64,000 nucleotides of DNA from Romanomermis culicivorax (lineage: Eukaryota > Nematoda > Enoplea > Mermithida > Mermithidae). The stretch lies in NCBI GenBank assembly GCA_963922205.1, contig CAWUHX010000041.1:620001-684000 (forward strand). Direction: 5' to 3'. Below are positions 52,942 to 64,000 of the stretch, in pieces. Under the pieces are notes generated by a model that saw only the letters and a list, made by a program, of their open reading frames with translations, did not search any database and was not told where the DNA came from. Within the stretch, counting starts at the first letter, position 1, and every line of letters starts with the position of its first letter. A program made the position numbers and the translations under genes.

Positions 52942-54534
52942 TTTTTAAGGTACAAGCTTGACGTCCGATATTTTGTAAGACGAGAATGCATCTGCAACGT
53001 TATCATTCATTATATAATAAGTATAACCATACAGATATATAACCAGAGGTTTAGATTGACATTTTCACATTAGAAAGTCCACGGAAAAATGGGAACATTA
53101 TTGCAGCTTATTAAAGTTATTGAAACTGACGAATTCTCATCTCGAGACAAAGGGACAGTTGGGTTAACGGGGATTTTGATGTCATTCTTTGAGCATTAGT
53201 CGGGGTAACGGTACCGCCGGGGTAATAGATAGCCAGAGCTAAGGGAATGCAGGTCTCACAGAAATAATTATCTCTATGGCTCTGGGAAGCATTTTAATAG
53301 CACATGAGGTAAATACATAATTAAATATGCTTTGAATAAGATACAATAAAATTTTCGCGCGCGATATCTGCGCCCGCAGCTTTACACATCTCAGCAGAAA
53401 ATTTTTCGAAACTAACGGTAAGTGTATGTTTCGAAATTCTGTAACAAAAGGCCTTAAAGTCAAGAGTAATGATTTTGGCGCGATATTACGTGAATCCAAT
53501 CGTATTTAAAATTTATCGAAACAATAACTTTGTTGCAAACATAAGTTTTGGATAATAAAGCTGCGCACAAATAAATTACAAAGTAATATAAAATAGGACG
53601 ACTGGCGGATAGAATCTAAAAATGTGATCCGCAGTAAAATAGATCGTTTTTTTCTGTCACAAATAAATTACATGCCATGGATAGAATGAAACACTGTAAA
53701 ACCTAAATAAATACATGCCAGGTGTAAAAAGGTCAAAAATGAGATCTTCTGCTCAACTCGTCGTTTGAAATGGGAATGAAAAAGTGAAAAGCTTAAAGTA
53801 TTCTGCATTTCATTTTTCTACAAATCCCTTAAGTTTGAAGTTAATACAAAAACTGTCCAGCAAGAAAATTCGGATTTTGCTTCACAGCCAGCCTGTTTAC
53901 TGTATTTTTCATAATGATTATAATTATTTACACTGAATTCATGTCAAGCATTAAAGTCAACAAATTTAAGAAAGAGCAGGTTTCTGTCGTGTATGTTTAG
54001 GAAACATTTGTTCGCAAGAACGGAAGCTGTTTAGTCGTACCGTCAGTTACTGGTTTGAACAATGATAAATGCTAGCACATAAAATTAGAAAAGTAAAAAA
54101 CCGGATACTGTATATGTTTTAGTTACTGGAATACAATTTTGAAAGGACTATTTTTTGGATCACTCTAAGCATAAAATGTCACTTTTTGTCTGGAAACTTA
54201 AAGCTTTCCTAACGACAGTAAAAGCAAAATGTTGACTGGGATTTCTCCAAATGTTTTTCCTGTGAATGGCACATTTGGTTTGATTCTGAAATCATTTTCA
54301 ACAAATAGCGAAAACTAATGAAATATGTTACTCGATAATAGATTTCGATAAACATGTGCAGGGACAGTTTCAACAACATTTCATAATTTAAAACATTTCA
54401 AGTTCGGAAGATTTATACATGAAAAAACATCAGACATCCGAAAAAGCCTTTAACCGCAATTTTAATCGAAACACTGGAAAAAGCATTCTTCCAACTCTTC
54501 TAAGTAGAGGCTAGAAATTTATTTATGATTAAAC
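52942..54534. other. Spacer between Harbinger remnant and TMEM65 3' end
   Basis: 1.6 kb of AT-rich sequence with no supported gene. A short CG-rich stretch (53148-53225, 'ggggtaacggtaccgccgggg') stands out in composition, but I can assign no function. Confidence 0.4.
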
Positions 54535-54540
54535 TTTATT
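54535..54540 (-). terminator. AATAAA poly(A) signal of TMEM65
   Basis: Minus-strand AATAAA about 100 bases after the TMEM65 stop. A second AATAAA follows at 54518-54523. Confidence 0.65.
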
Positions 54541-54638
54541 CAGAATTATCCTGATTAGCACTTTTGACCTGATTTTAAACTTTAAAATTTGAAATAATCT
54601 CTCGCTCGTTATAGAGTATAATTTTTGTACGTATTTTA

Positions 54639-57600
54639 CTAATTCAGCGTTTCTTTCGCGTGTAGCAATTTCTTCTCTTGTTTTTCTTTTTCATCGTAGA
54701 ATAACAACGGGAACATACCGATCAAACATCCGATGATCAAGCCCAAGCAACGACCCGAATTTGTAGCTAAACGGGCTTTCGGTGCCGCCCATTGCACGGA
54801 AGTCAAATTGGGCGGCGTTAGGCCCAATTTGGAGACTAAAATTTCTATATAATGAGCCAAACCGACACCGGCTATATCGGAAATGATGTTGCCCAAACCG
54901 GCTGCAGCCATCGTCGAAATACCCAAAATGATGCCCAACGTTTGGTCGATATATTCGCCAGCCATGATCATGAGTAAATTGTCCAAAATGCCAAATCCAA
55001 CGAATGGTAAAAAGCTGATCAAAAATACGACTGAAAGAAGAGAAGAGAATGCAGACAAGGAGAACATAATCATATAGATTTCAGAAGTGGTTAGGATACA
55101 AAGAATTCTTCACTTCTAGAGATGAAGAAGTTGTCAAGTGGAGCTTAGGTAAGAAATAAAGATTTACTGCATGATATGATATAAAATTCTGATAACATCA
55201 GAATCACAAATTCCGTAGAAGACACAGATATATCACAGCATATTTCGACAATAAATACAACCATGTGTTTAATTGGGAATGAGAAGTACATGAACTCAGG
55301 AAGATCAGAGCAGGTGTCCAAACCCTCAACACTATCAGACCAAACCTAGAAAAAATTACAATTTTTGAACAAAACATAATTGAGTTTGATCAAAAAAGTA
55401 TGAACAGGGCCAAATTTTTTGACGTTCCGTGGCATAAAGACCTGTTATGAATTCTTTGGAACGTTATTCATCCTTTTTGAGACATTTTCAGCAATTTTTG
55501 AGGTCGAAATTCGGTTTTTTGGACCAATTCAAAGATGAGTTGCACCTGTTGACCCCTTACCCCAAAAACACCGTTTACCTGCTAACGTCAGGGGGTAAAA
55601 TTATGAACAAAATAATAAGTAAACCACGGGAAGAATTGCTGGCTTGGTGGTCCCACATAAATGAGTACGGCTTGTTCCGCGAATGTCACAAAGGTGTCTT
55701 TTGTGACCTGGAAAACAGAGCAAGATCACATCACCAACCTTGACAAGAGCCTTACAATTATCAATTTTTATAAAATCGGGAATTCTGGTACCATTTTTGT
55801 AACTTCCAGTTAGTGTCGACCGATGTATCGGCATCGGTCGATAGCTGACTTTTTTGACCATCGGCCGACAGTGTCGCCAAGAATCAGCCGATGGTCGATG
55901 ATAGATTTTCTATATTCTCGAATTAATCAGCCTTGCATGTGACTATTTACTGGGCAAATGGAAATCTTAAGTCACTTTTGGTCGTTGGTGATAAGTAAAA
56001 TATTAACCATAATGACTACAAAATGATTTTTTTTCCAGCAATGAATTATGATACAAAAGTTCTAAAAGTCAGTATTGAACAAAGTTTCCCTTTCAAGCTG
56101 TGAATCCTGTTACAAGACTGATGGTTGACAAATAATTTTGAGCCTTCACTTGATAAACGAATGTCCTCAAAATGATCCAATTTCAGTAATTTACGTAGGA
56201 TTATCCGACAATATCATATTAAAAACAAATGATATGACGTGAAAAATACTTTTGAGATAAAATACTGTTTCATATAGAGAGTGTAGTGAAAAGAATTGTA
56301 ATTTGATTCACAGAAAGATAAGCACATAAACTAAATGATTCAAATGATCCCAAATAATAAAGCTGGAAAGAAAGCATTAAGCACTATACATTTTTACTAT
56401 TTTCTGCTGGGCTATCTAGGAATGAACTTTGCAAGCCTATTCAACTAGTCTTCAGACAAGAAAGTGCTATTGTGAAATCTTTTCTCATTTACAAGCATCT
56501 AATAAAAAACTGATAAAAATTAGTGCTGTGGTCAAAATCGTTTACACACTGTAGAATTTTTTAGTTATAAACTGATAACGATTTGAGAATAGTTAAAATC
56601 CATTATATTAATCGTCACGAAGATGATATTTCTTCAATAGATAAAAATTACTGTTTTTAAACTTGATTCTGCTAACAAAGGATTACGGCATGTGTACCAA
56701 AAAATGTTTTATGCAGGTTTTTTTTGTACATGACCCATTTGTACATGTACAAACGGCATCCGATATTTCATTTGTACAATTTGTACATAGCAAAAATACG
56801 TAAAATAAGTAACCTGTGTTACCCTATGTCATGGCCAAAGACTAATAACCAAATCAGTGCAATTTTCAAATGTTATTTATAACTCAAAAAATGCCGTTCA
56901 TTCATTAAAATATAGAAAAAAATTGAAATTTTCGAGTTTCAATTCTAATTTACAAGCATTGTGGAACAAATTTTGTAGAAAACTATCCAATAGCATAATG
57001 AGTTTGCATTCGATGATAAATTAATGGTTAAGTCCTCTATGATGAGAAATGAAAGCTCAAAAAAGACGTCAATCTTTCCGGCGCGAAGCGCCGGAATATT
57101 TTTTGTGTATTAACATTCGGCGACGCTGGAAAATTAATTTTCCAAACATTTATTTCAAGAATTAGATTCGAATTTAGTGTTCAAAAGTCGTAAATTTCAG
57201 AATTTTATCATCTTAAAAATTTTGAAAACAGTAATTTATTCATTAACTCTCATGACCTTGGCCGAAAAGATATGAGTGGAAGAGTAGAAACTTCCGAAGG
57301 CTACTTCCATGAAGCTTTGGAACTGATTTTATGTTAAGAAAGGAATAATCACTTTGAAAAGTTTAGAGACTTGATGTATTGATCTTCCTCAAAAAATGTT
57401 TCAAGGAAAAACTACGAATCTTCATCAAATATCAAGATAAACTATTGAAGATTACCACTTTGAAAATGAGATAATACGTTTGAGATGATGAAAACTATTA
57501 TACATTAAATGATAGGTGAAGGTAGACATTCTGAAAGTTGCGTCTGAGCTAGGTAATACATAATAATGATTATTAAAGTTATAACCGGCGCGAAGCGCCG

Positions 57601-60600
57601 GAAAAATTTTGAGATTATGAACTTCTAAAACGCACCAAAATGCATGTTTTCTGTACCTTATCCCCAAAATTTTCTTCCCTAAATGGGAAAGAGCCGTTTC
57701 TACATGTACGAATGACTACTCCAATTTCGTTTGCCCCAAAAAATTTTCATTTGCCTCCGGCAAAAATAGCCTGGTTTTATGCAGTGTTTTTTTCTGCACC
57801 GGGCTTTCTGCTCAGTGCAGAAAAGTCAAAAAAAGTTTCTGCACTACAGTTCTCTCCTGTTAACCCTGTTGTTTCCCCATGGCCCTTTCCCCAAGTGGAG
57901 GAAGGGGTCAAAGTTGGTTTCCCCATTTTTCCGAAGTCATTTTTCGCTTAAAAATGCTCTTAGATGCTTTATATATGTATTTTTGAGCTTTTCAAACCTT
58001 TTGCTGTTTTTGTTTTTGTTTTTTTTTTCATTAAAATTGAGGAAACATTTGAAATTTTTGGGTTTGATCGATGTCTAATCTACAAGCATTGTGGAACAAA
58101 CTTTCCAGCAAACTATCCAAGAGCATAATGACTTTGAATTACATGAGAAATCGACGGTAAAGTCCTCTATGATGACAAGTGAGAGCCCAAAAAAGATATT
58201 GATGTTTCCGAAATTTTTTTGGGTATTCGCATTCTGCGACGTTGGAAAATCAATTTTCCAAACGTTTATTTCAAGAATTAGATTCGAGTTTTGTGTTTAA
58301 AAGTCGTAATTTTTAGAATTTATATTTGAAAAATTTTAAAACCAGTAATTTATTCGCAAACTCTCATGAACTTGGCCGAAAAGGTATGAGTAATAAGAGT
58401 AGAAATTTACGAAAACTACTTCTATGAAGCTTTTCGATTGATTTCACGTTAAGAAAGGAATACACGTTTAAAAAGTTTACAGACTTGCATACATGCACAC
58501 AGGGTATGGACAGGGTATATATGGATTTACCCTACCCTAAAAAATTTGGCAGAAGCTTACTATAGGCCAAAAATTTGGCAAAACTTTATTATAGGTCAAA
58601 AATTTGCCAAAGTGAAATCCAACAAACATTTTGAAAAGAATAGATTACAAAAAATATCAATTTAAAACACAGTTTGTGATTAATGTCAGCAAACAACTTT
58701 GTTGAGTAATTATTGATACAAAAGGCAATAAAATTTCTCTTTAAAGTAAAAAATTACTATATACCTGATTATTGGAAAAAAATTACTAAAGGACCAATTT
58801 TGGTCATTTTCTATACCCTGAGACCCCTGACCGTGTGCATGTATGCAGACTTGACATATTGATCTTTCTCAGAAAAATGTGCCAAGGAAAAAATGTGAAT
58901 CTTCATTGAATATCAAGATAAAATATTGAAGATTACCAATGAAAACATGAGATAATACGTTTAAGATGATGAAAACTGTTGAAGATTAAATGATAAGTGA
59001 AGGTAGACATGCTAGAAGCCGCGCCTGAGCTAGGAAATAAATAATAATGCTTATTGAAGTTATAACCGGCGCGAAGCGCCGAAAAATTTTGAGATTATGA
59101 CCTTCTAAAAAGGACCAAAATGCATCTTTTTTGTATCCGATGTGATGAAACACACGACTCAAAAAATTCTGTACCAGTGCAGAAATCACCAAAAAAAATT
59201 CTGCGCGAAGCCTCAAAAGTCTGCATTGTGCAGAAAAAAAAGTGGTTTTATGCATACATATATGTTATGAAGATTTATACATATTTTGGCCAATGTTATC
59301 GGCCATCGGTCGACGCATCGGCCGATACTATCGGTGGGGTGGAAGATGCATCGGCGTCGATCGATGGCAAATTATCCGTCATCGGTCCTTCACTTCTTCC
59401 ACTCGAGTTTTCAGACAATTTTGACTATTTGAGGTAGATTATAAATACAATAAGTTCGAATTTTTAAACAGTTTTTTGATTTGGGTGGGAAAAAATGTAT
59501 GAAAATAATTCTGCCGTCTATCCTTGAAGTTTAAAAAAAATAGAAAAAGGTGTCAAAGTTTAGGATACAATTTAACGCACGAACATTTCTTGGAAACTTT
59601 TCGGAAATCATAAAACATCGTCTGACATAGGAAAAAATTTTGCTTGCCGAATGAGAATACGCAAAGTGTAAACTTTATTCATGAGACAATAAAGCAGAAC
59701 CAGAAAAGAATACTTTTGGAGATAAATAAAAAATATTTGAGTATAGATTTGATGCTTGCAATTCTAAAACACAATAATCGTCGTATATTGAAGATTTTCT
59801 GTTTCAAAGTATTTCAAAATTTTGTCGTTCACCGGAGAGCAACCAAGGGATTTAGAATATCAGATTTCGGGAAGAAGATTCTGCGTGAAATGAGATCAGT
59901 CAAAGAATAGCGCAATGAAAGAACGTTTTCAGATCCCAAGAAAAGGAATCGTCCACCTATTGTCGTACCTTTTAAAATCAAGAACATTTTTTGACGAGCG
60001 TTTCCCAGCTTAAACAACGAAAAAAGTCCACCAACGTGTTATTATTTCATAATTCTGTCAGCCATGATGAATCACATTCTCTGAAAGTTAACAAAGAATA
60101 TGGCAAAATTTAAAATCAGTTACTTTTGTCAGGTACTGCACACAACTTCTGCCGTAGCTACACAGGGAGTTCGAAATTTGTTTTTTAAGGTTTCATTAAA
60201 ATTGCTAGAATAACCGTTGAACTGTATTTTTTTAAAATAAACCACTAGTTTTTCGGTGTCAGATTTTCTCTCATCAAGCACATGAAAATCAAGCAATCAA
60301 ACGCATATATCTAATGATATGCAAATGCAAAGCAACGATGAATTAAGAATATAATCATTTTGAACACCCGAGTAATTAGTATTTTCAACAAAATCTGCAG
60401 TCTTTCCAAATTTGGAATATTGGCCGATGGAGAGCTCGTGATGCTCCAATACTCTAACTGAAATGCTCTTATAGCGTCTTTACCCCAACCTGCATTTTTA
60501 ACTGATGATCAGATTTCTCAACTGTATCTTTAATTTTGTCTTGTTTATTCGAAATCTGTCGGAAGCGAGAAGAAACAAAACAAATAATCAGTGAATTATC

Positions 60601-61160
60601 ATCAATTCTTCAAAGTCAAGGGGTTCGACCTCAGATACGTAAAATTTTGACGTTATACAAAAATAATTTTTCCGACATTGAATGTCCCACGCTTTTGGGC
60701 ATTCCTACAAAGACGTTGAAAAATGCTGATTTTCACACAGATTTTAAGCCATACAAGATTTTCATTCCTTTGGGGCATCCTATATAAGTCCTTGAGTCCA
60801 GAACTGAAAATGTTTACTTTTCACTTCTTCGGCCGTCAGCGTCGTTGTCGCCTGTCCATTTTGTGCTTCATTATTGGCCGTTTCGAGCGTATAACCGCCT
60901 AAAACTTTGTGCAAAATTTGCCTCTCCGATCTCGTCAAATAATAAACCAATCGTTGAGCGTCATTTTCATTCTCCAATCTAATGAACGATGGCGGATAAA
61001 ATTTTTTTGCCGTCGAAAATTCGACTCGATCATAAATTCTCGGGCGGCAACCGCTAGCGGTCACGTGACCGCTGTTGTTGCCACCGCTAACATTATAGAA
61101 TCGTCTACTGCAATTCGATCGCCAGCCGTTACAATTCCGACGAATAATGAACGATAGCAT
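54639..61160 (-). CDS. TMEM65: TMEM65 homologue, mitochondrial inner-membrane protein
   Basis: Two exons, 60818-61160 and 54639-55030, join in phase 1 to give 244 residues (human TMEM65 is 240). TMEM65 lies in the mitochondrial inner membrane and is linked to mitochondrial Na+/Ca2+ exchange. Exon 1 starts MLSFIIRRNCNGWRSNCSRR, basic and without acidic residues, as expected of a mitochondrial presequence. It contains DAQRLVYYLTRSERQIL, matching the AQDFIYSLHSTER block of the human protein. Exon 2 carries the family core: SFLPFVGFGILDNLLMIMAG, IILGISTMAAAGLGNIISD, GLTPPNLTSVQW and CLIGMFPLLF, with three or four membrane helices. The exon 1 donor is AAAA|GTAAAC and the exon 2 acceptor CTTTCAG. 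The 5.8 kb intron is filled by repeats. Confidence 0.93.
55815..55905. repeat. Cluster of ATCGG(C/T)CGAT-like motifs, left
   Basis: About six overlapping copies of self-complementary words ('tcgaccgatgtatcggcatc', 'accatcggccgacag', 'cagccgatggtcgatgat') within 90 bases. The same motif cluster recurs at 59290-59390. Confidence 0.65.
57078..57094. repeat. Perfect palindrome CCGGCGC-GAA-GCGCCGG
   Basis: A 7-base GC-only stem with a GAA loop, in strongly AT-rich surroundings. It is missing from the equivalent place in unit 2 (about 58205), which reads 'tttccgaaattttttt'. Confidence 0.85.
57585..57601. repeat. Second copy of the CCGGCGC-GAA-GCGCCGG palindrome
   Basis: Identical to 57078-57094. 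The matching place in unit 2 (59066-59081) keeps the palindrome except for the last base (…GCGCCGA). Confidence 0.85.
58025..59255. repeat. Tandem unit 2
   Basis: A diverged copy of 56895-57850 in the same orientation, interrupted by the 358 bp element at 58488-58845. It has one palindrome at 59066-59081. Confidence 0.75.
58488..58845. mobile_element. hAT-like MITE with 8-base duplication CAGACTTG
   Basis: A 358 bp non-coding element with inverted ends CATACATGCACACAGGG and the inverse of CATACATGCACACGGTC. It starts CA and ends TG. It is flanked by CAGACTTG at 58480-58487 and again at 58846-58853. The equivalent site in tandem unit 1 (about 57365, 'gtttagagacttgatgtatt') has a single copy and no element, which proves the insertion boundaries. 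Eight-base duplications are the hAT signature. Confidence 0.88.
59290..59390. repeat. Cluster of ATCGG(C/T)CGAT-like motifs, right
   Basis: 'tcggccatcggtcgacgcat', 'cggccgatactatcggtggg' and 'catcggcgtcgatcgatggc' within 100 bases. Together with 55815-55905 it brackets the tandem duplication. Confidence 0.65.
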
Positions 61161-62812
61161 ATTATTTTTGGCGATTCTGCGTTGCGCGTCGTTGCATCAA
61201 ATCGACTTTGATTTTTCGGACGCTCTTAGCTGGTCATATTTCTTTGTACTTGAGAATCAAGTCAAGATGCATATTAGCAAACCGGCAACTTTTAACAGAA
61301 ATTCATAAGTATTTTATAAGCAATGAACCTGAACACGCGAAATGAAAAAGTGATCAATAAAGAAGAACTGCTAAACATGAGCTTTATCGGCCTAATATTA
61401 TCTTGATAGAAAGACCAGAGTAACTAATTTTTCTGGACTCTATACAGACGAAGTAGAGGCAACTGCTGTTTACCAAGAAACACAGGCGTAAGTTTAAATG
61501 ATGGGAAGATTAAGCTCGTTGAATGCGCACGAATATATATTTTTAGAAAATGAAGAAAAATGTGAAGTTACGTGGAATAGAAGCAAAGACAAAATAGTGT
61601 AGAAATCAGGAGTATAAAAAATATAAAAACGAGAAGAAAATTTAATTAAAACATATTTTCAACAGCTGCAAGCCATTAACAAAGATTTTATCATATCATA
61701 CAGAAGTCCGGAAGATTATCGACCATAAAATAACAACACTAAAAGTCGAAATCTGAACAAAAATGGTTCAGGAAGATAGGAGGTGTGTATAACCCGAAAC
61801 CACAAATTTTCTGGATCCATTAACAAAGAATGATTGAAATTTCGAGAGTACTATGTCATCTTTAGTCGGCTTAGCAAAGAAGGAAATGCAAACAGAAACA
61901 GATAAAAAAGAAAGAATATATACAAAATAACAAAAATGAAATCTTTATAAAACAAGGTTCTTTATTACTTTGTTCGCTCAAAGACCATTTTACGTTTTCT
62001 AAATTCCTGTATTAGAGAATGTTATCATTGTAGACAAAAAAAGACGATTACGCGTGACTTTCTAATAAAAATCTAGCCTCGGAATGTCCTAAAAATTAGT
62101 GTTTTTTAGAGTTCTGGACATGGAGTGAAGATCAATAGGTTTGAAAGTATTACTCTTTAAAAGTTACCGGTGTAATTTAATTGCACCTCGGTTATTAACT
62201 TTCACCATAAAAACCAATATTCCACCTGCTTATTCCTTGTAGTTACCTACCAATAGTTAGAATATGACCTAAATTCTAAGCGATAAATTTTTCAAGGCAT
62301 TTCAGACCAAATGAAACAAAATGATTTGATCAACAAAATTATACTCCCTGATTTACATAATGGAGCCAGATTCAGTCACAGAGTTTGTGCTAGTTTCCTG
62401 AAATTTCAAACCTGATGAGGTCCTGGTTGCAGCACAAAGGTGCGTCAAACATGGCTAAATTTTATGGTGTGGAACTTTAGTGACAAGGGTCCACAAAGTG
62501 GCCCTAGCTCCAGAACTACACCAATCAAGCTGAAATTTTCACTGTTATAAGTAATGCACACACCCACAAAAAGCTTGAAGAAAATCATAGGGTGGAACGT
62601 TGACCATTTTGGATTTCAGAACTTCGCCATGGATCGACACAAATTCCATTTTGTACTTTTTATACGCTCGGCTGGAGCGTCGATTCAGGAGGCCAAATCT
62701 AGTTCTGACATTTCTGACCTTTTGAAATGGTAATACATTTTAGAGACAGACAGCATCGTGCGAGACTGAGCATCGGTAACATATTGAATTAGGATGATCA
62801 ATGCTTGGACAT
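61161..62812. other. TMEM65 upstream flank
   Basis: 1.65 kb between the TMEM65 start and the FAM98 3' end. The TMEM65 promoter should be here. I see no supported gene. The part at 62390-62700 has less biased composition and reads like old repeat sequence ('gtggccctagctccagaact'), but I could not identify it. Confidence 0.4.
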
Positions 62813-62818
62813 TTTATT
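62813..62818 (-). terminator. AATAAA poly(A) signal of FAM98
   Basis: Minus-strand AATAAA about 235 bases after the FAM98 stop codon. It is the first canonical signal I see downstream of that stop. Confidence 0.6.
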
Positions 62819-63051
62819 GTCAACAACCTTCACAGTAGTTTCTGCATTATAAAAGTCAAAAGTGTGGATACAAAACAAAATTTCTATAATCTTATATCTG
62901 TCAAAGCTGGAAAATGAAAAAAAGCTGAAAAGCTCGAAAATAAGAAGGTAAAAACTAAATTATTCCAAAAACAAGGAAATCCGCAACAAATTTCATTTTC
63001 TGAAATAAAAACCAGGAAAAGAATTCAAAAAACAATTAAAATCGACGGCGA

Positions 63052-63747
63052 TTAATATCTATCGTAGCCTCTACTGCCACGTCCACCACCCCGTCGTCCA
63101 TCGTTGCCTTGTTGATTAAGATGACTTCCATACTGCTGCTGACCGGTTATACCATAGAAGTCTTGATAATAAGCTGCGCCCTGTTGTTGCCCGTGGTAAG
63201 GTTGACGATTATCGTGACTGTAACCATGCTGCTGATACCCTCCATGTGATTGTTGTGATTGCGGGTAAAAAGTGGTGCCCTGATTGCTCCAATGTGAACC
63301 GCCGTTCACAGAATCACTGGTGTTCCAGCCGCCTTGCACCCGTCCGCCGCCACGACCTAAAAAATTTTGCTATTTGTATTGTAGTAAATGATCAGAATTC
63401 AAAGAAAATGGTAAGAGAACAATTAGATAACACGAGAAGAGAAAGATGCATTAAATAAAAATCGAAGGTCAACGTTCACAACAGAAAAAACTTCCATTTT
63501 CTAGACCAGCTTCATCATGTACCTTGCTGTCTTTGAGACTGCGGAGCGGCGCCAGCACCCCGGCCGCGCAGGTGTCCACCGCCTGCCGATCTTTGCTGCC
63601 AAGCGGGCATTTCCGGTGGAGGGGGTTCAATTTCCGTCGGTCTTCCGCCCCGATCAGGAATTTTTCCGGGCATAACGATAGCATTTAATTTACTTTTAGT
63701 TTTAGCTCGAACGGAAACACCACTGGTTTTGTCAATTTCGAGTAAAT
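63052..63747 (-). CDS. FAM98: FAM98 homologue, last two exons
   Basis: Exons 63523-63747 and 63052-63356 join in phase 1. The first contains TSGVSVRAKTKSKLNAIVM and then IPDRGGRPTEIEPPPPEMPA, almost identical to the FAM98 signature (VPDRGGRPNEIEPPPPEMPPW). The second is a Gly/Gln/Tyr-rich tail with RGG repeats, ending GGGRGSRGYDRY and TAA, as in vertebrate FAM98A/B. FAM98 proteins act in the tRNA-ligase (RTCB-DDX1) complex, in stress granules and in RNA binding. The N-terminal, calponin-homology-like part is missing because the gene continues beyond base 64000; the acceptor at 63748 (CTGCCGCAG) needs an upstream exon ending in phase 1. Confidence 0.92.
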
Positions 63748-64000
63748 CTGCGGCAGATGAAGAAAGTTTTAAATTCACTAAAAGTAGAAGCAGCACGAAT
63801 TTATTTCATATCATGTTTTGGAACACGACAAGTCCAAAATATGTAATGGGTGAGCATTCCAGACAAAATTTTGAAATTTCACAAACAAAACTTCACCTTA
63901 TGAGTATAGGTTCTGCTCAACAAGTGTGCCAACAAGAACAATGCAACTTGTTCTGACCTGACCATGGCCAGGCATTAGACAACTTAAAAGTTGAGAACAC
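63748..64000 (-). other. FAM98 intron running off the window
   Basis: Upstream intron of FAM98 by inference. No further exon in the correct frame is visible before the window edge. Confidence 0.5.

Larger units (their letters stand above)
56895..57850. repeat. Tandem unit 1
   Basis: Starts near 'cattcattaaaatatag' and runs through 'tacaagcattgtggaacaaa', 'gtcctctatgatgagaaatg', 'tgaagattaccactttgaaa' and 'ttttgagattatgaacttct'. The same landmarks follow in the same order in unit 2. It has two perfect copies of CCGGCGCGAAGCGCCGG, at 57078 and 57585. Confidence 0.75.
55031..60817 (-). other. TMEM65 intron with tandem duplication and insertions
   Basis: It holds two diverged copies of a roughly 1 kb unit (56895-57850 and 58025-59255), a hAT-like element inside the second, GC-rich palindromes, and clusters of ATCGGCCGAT-like words at 55815-55905 and 59290-59390 that bracket the duplication. 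No coding exon is needed inside it. Confidence 0.7.

Noticed and set aside
55447..55861. Minus-strand VKVGDVILLCFPGHKRHL segment reminiscent of a retrotransposon polyprotein tail
   Set aside because: The similarity is a single short motif, and the frame does not continue as an integrase or DUF5641-like region on either side.
57640..57951. 103-codon plus-strand open frame
   Set aside because: Falls within tandem repeat unit 1; the equivalent frame in unit 2 is not conserved.
60536..60787. 83-codon plus-strand open frame opposite the end of TMEM65 exon 1
   Set aside because: It lies antisense within the TMEM65 intron, with no recognisable motif or splice context.

Overview
The window is eukaryotic, almost certainly from an AT-rich invertebrate animal genome. 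Genes are split into many short exons with GT...AG introns. Introns run from under 100 bases to several kilobases and are full of short inverted-repeat transposons. The recognisable proteins (GRIP, an NAAA/acid-ceramidase-type amidase, TMEM65 and FAM98) are animal families. I cannot name the species; nothing looks bacterial or viral. Exon boundaries below were read by eye from splice consensus, frame and codon phase, with no transcript evidence.

Layout. All five protein genes lie on the minus strand, head to tail. From high to low coordinates they are: (1) the 3' part of a FAM98 gene (63052-63747, running off the right edge); (2) a complete two-exon TMEM65 gene (54639-61160) with a 5.8 kb intron; (3) a nine-exon secreted NAAA/acid-ceramidase-like amidase gene (47422-50693); (4) a five-exon gene for a 449-residue protein I do not recognise (33433-45434), whose last intron is 7.3 kb; (5) most of a GRIP-type seven-PDZ scaffold gene (2426 to about 23600), whose 5' end was not found. 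A tRNA gene-like sequence reading TGC (Ala) lies on the plus strand at 1073-1146.

Repeats. One family of about 250 bp elements with ends resembling CTATAGTCTGTTTTT occurs at least a dozen times, mostly in introns and gene flanks. Single examples of other elements include a hAT-like element with a perfect 8-base target duplication and an in-window empty site (58488-58845), a PIF/Harbinger-like deletion derivative that keeps an N-terminal transposase exon (52184-52941), a nested insertion into the common family (5129-5346), a TA-flanked 0.5 kb element (46070-46600) and several fold-back elements. The TMEM65 intron holds a roughly 1 kb tandem duplication with GC-rich perfect palindromes. The last intron of the unknown gene holds a pair of inverted repeats of about 180 bp and a minisatellite of about ten units with a period near 96 bp.

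The genes do not form an obvious functional cluster: a synaptic/junctional scaffold, a lysosomal lipid amidase, a mitochondrial inner-membrane protein and an RNA-associated RGG protein. I found no convincing undescribed multi-gene system. The best leads are the unrecognised 449-residue protein, the amidase with an insertion beside its nucleophile, the odd tRNA, and the well-resolved transposon insertions.
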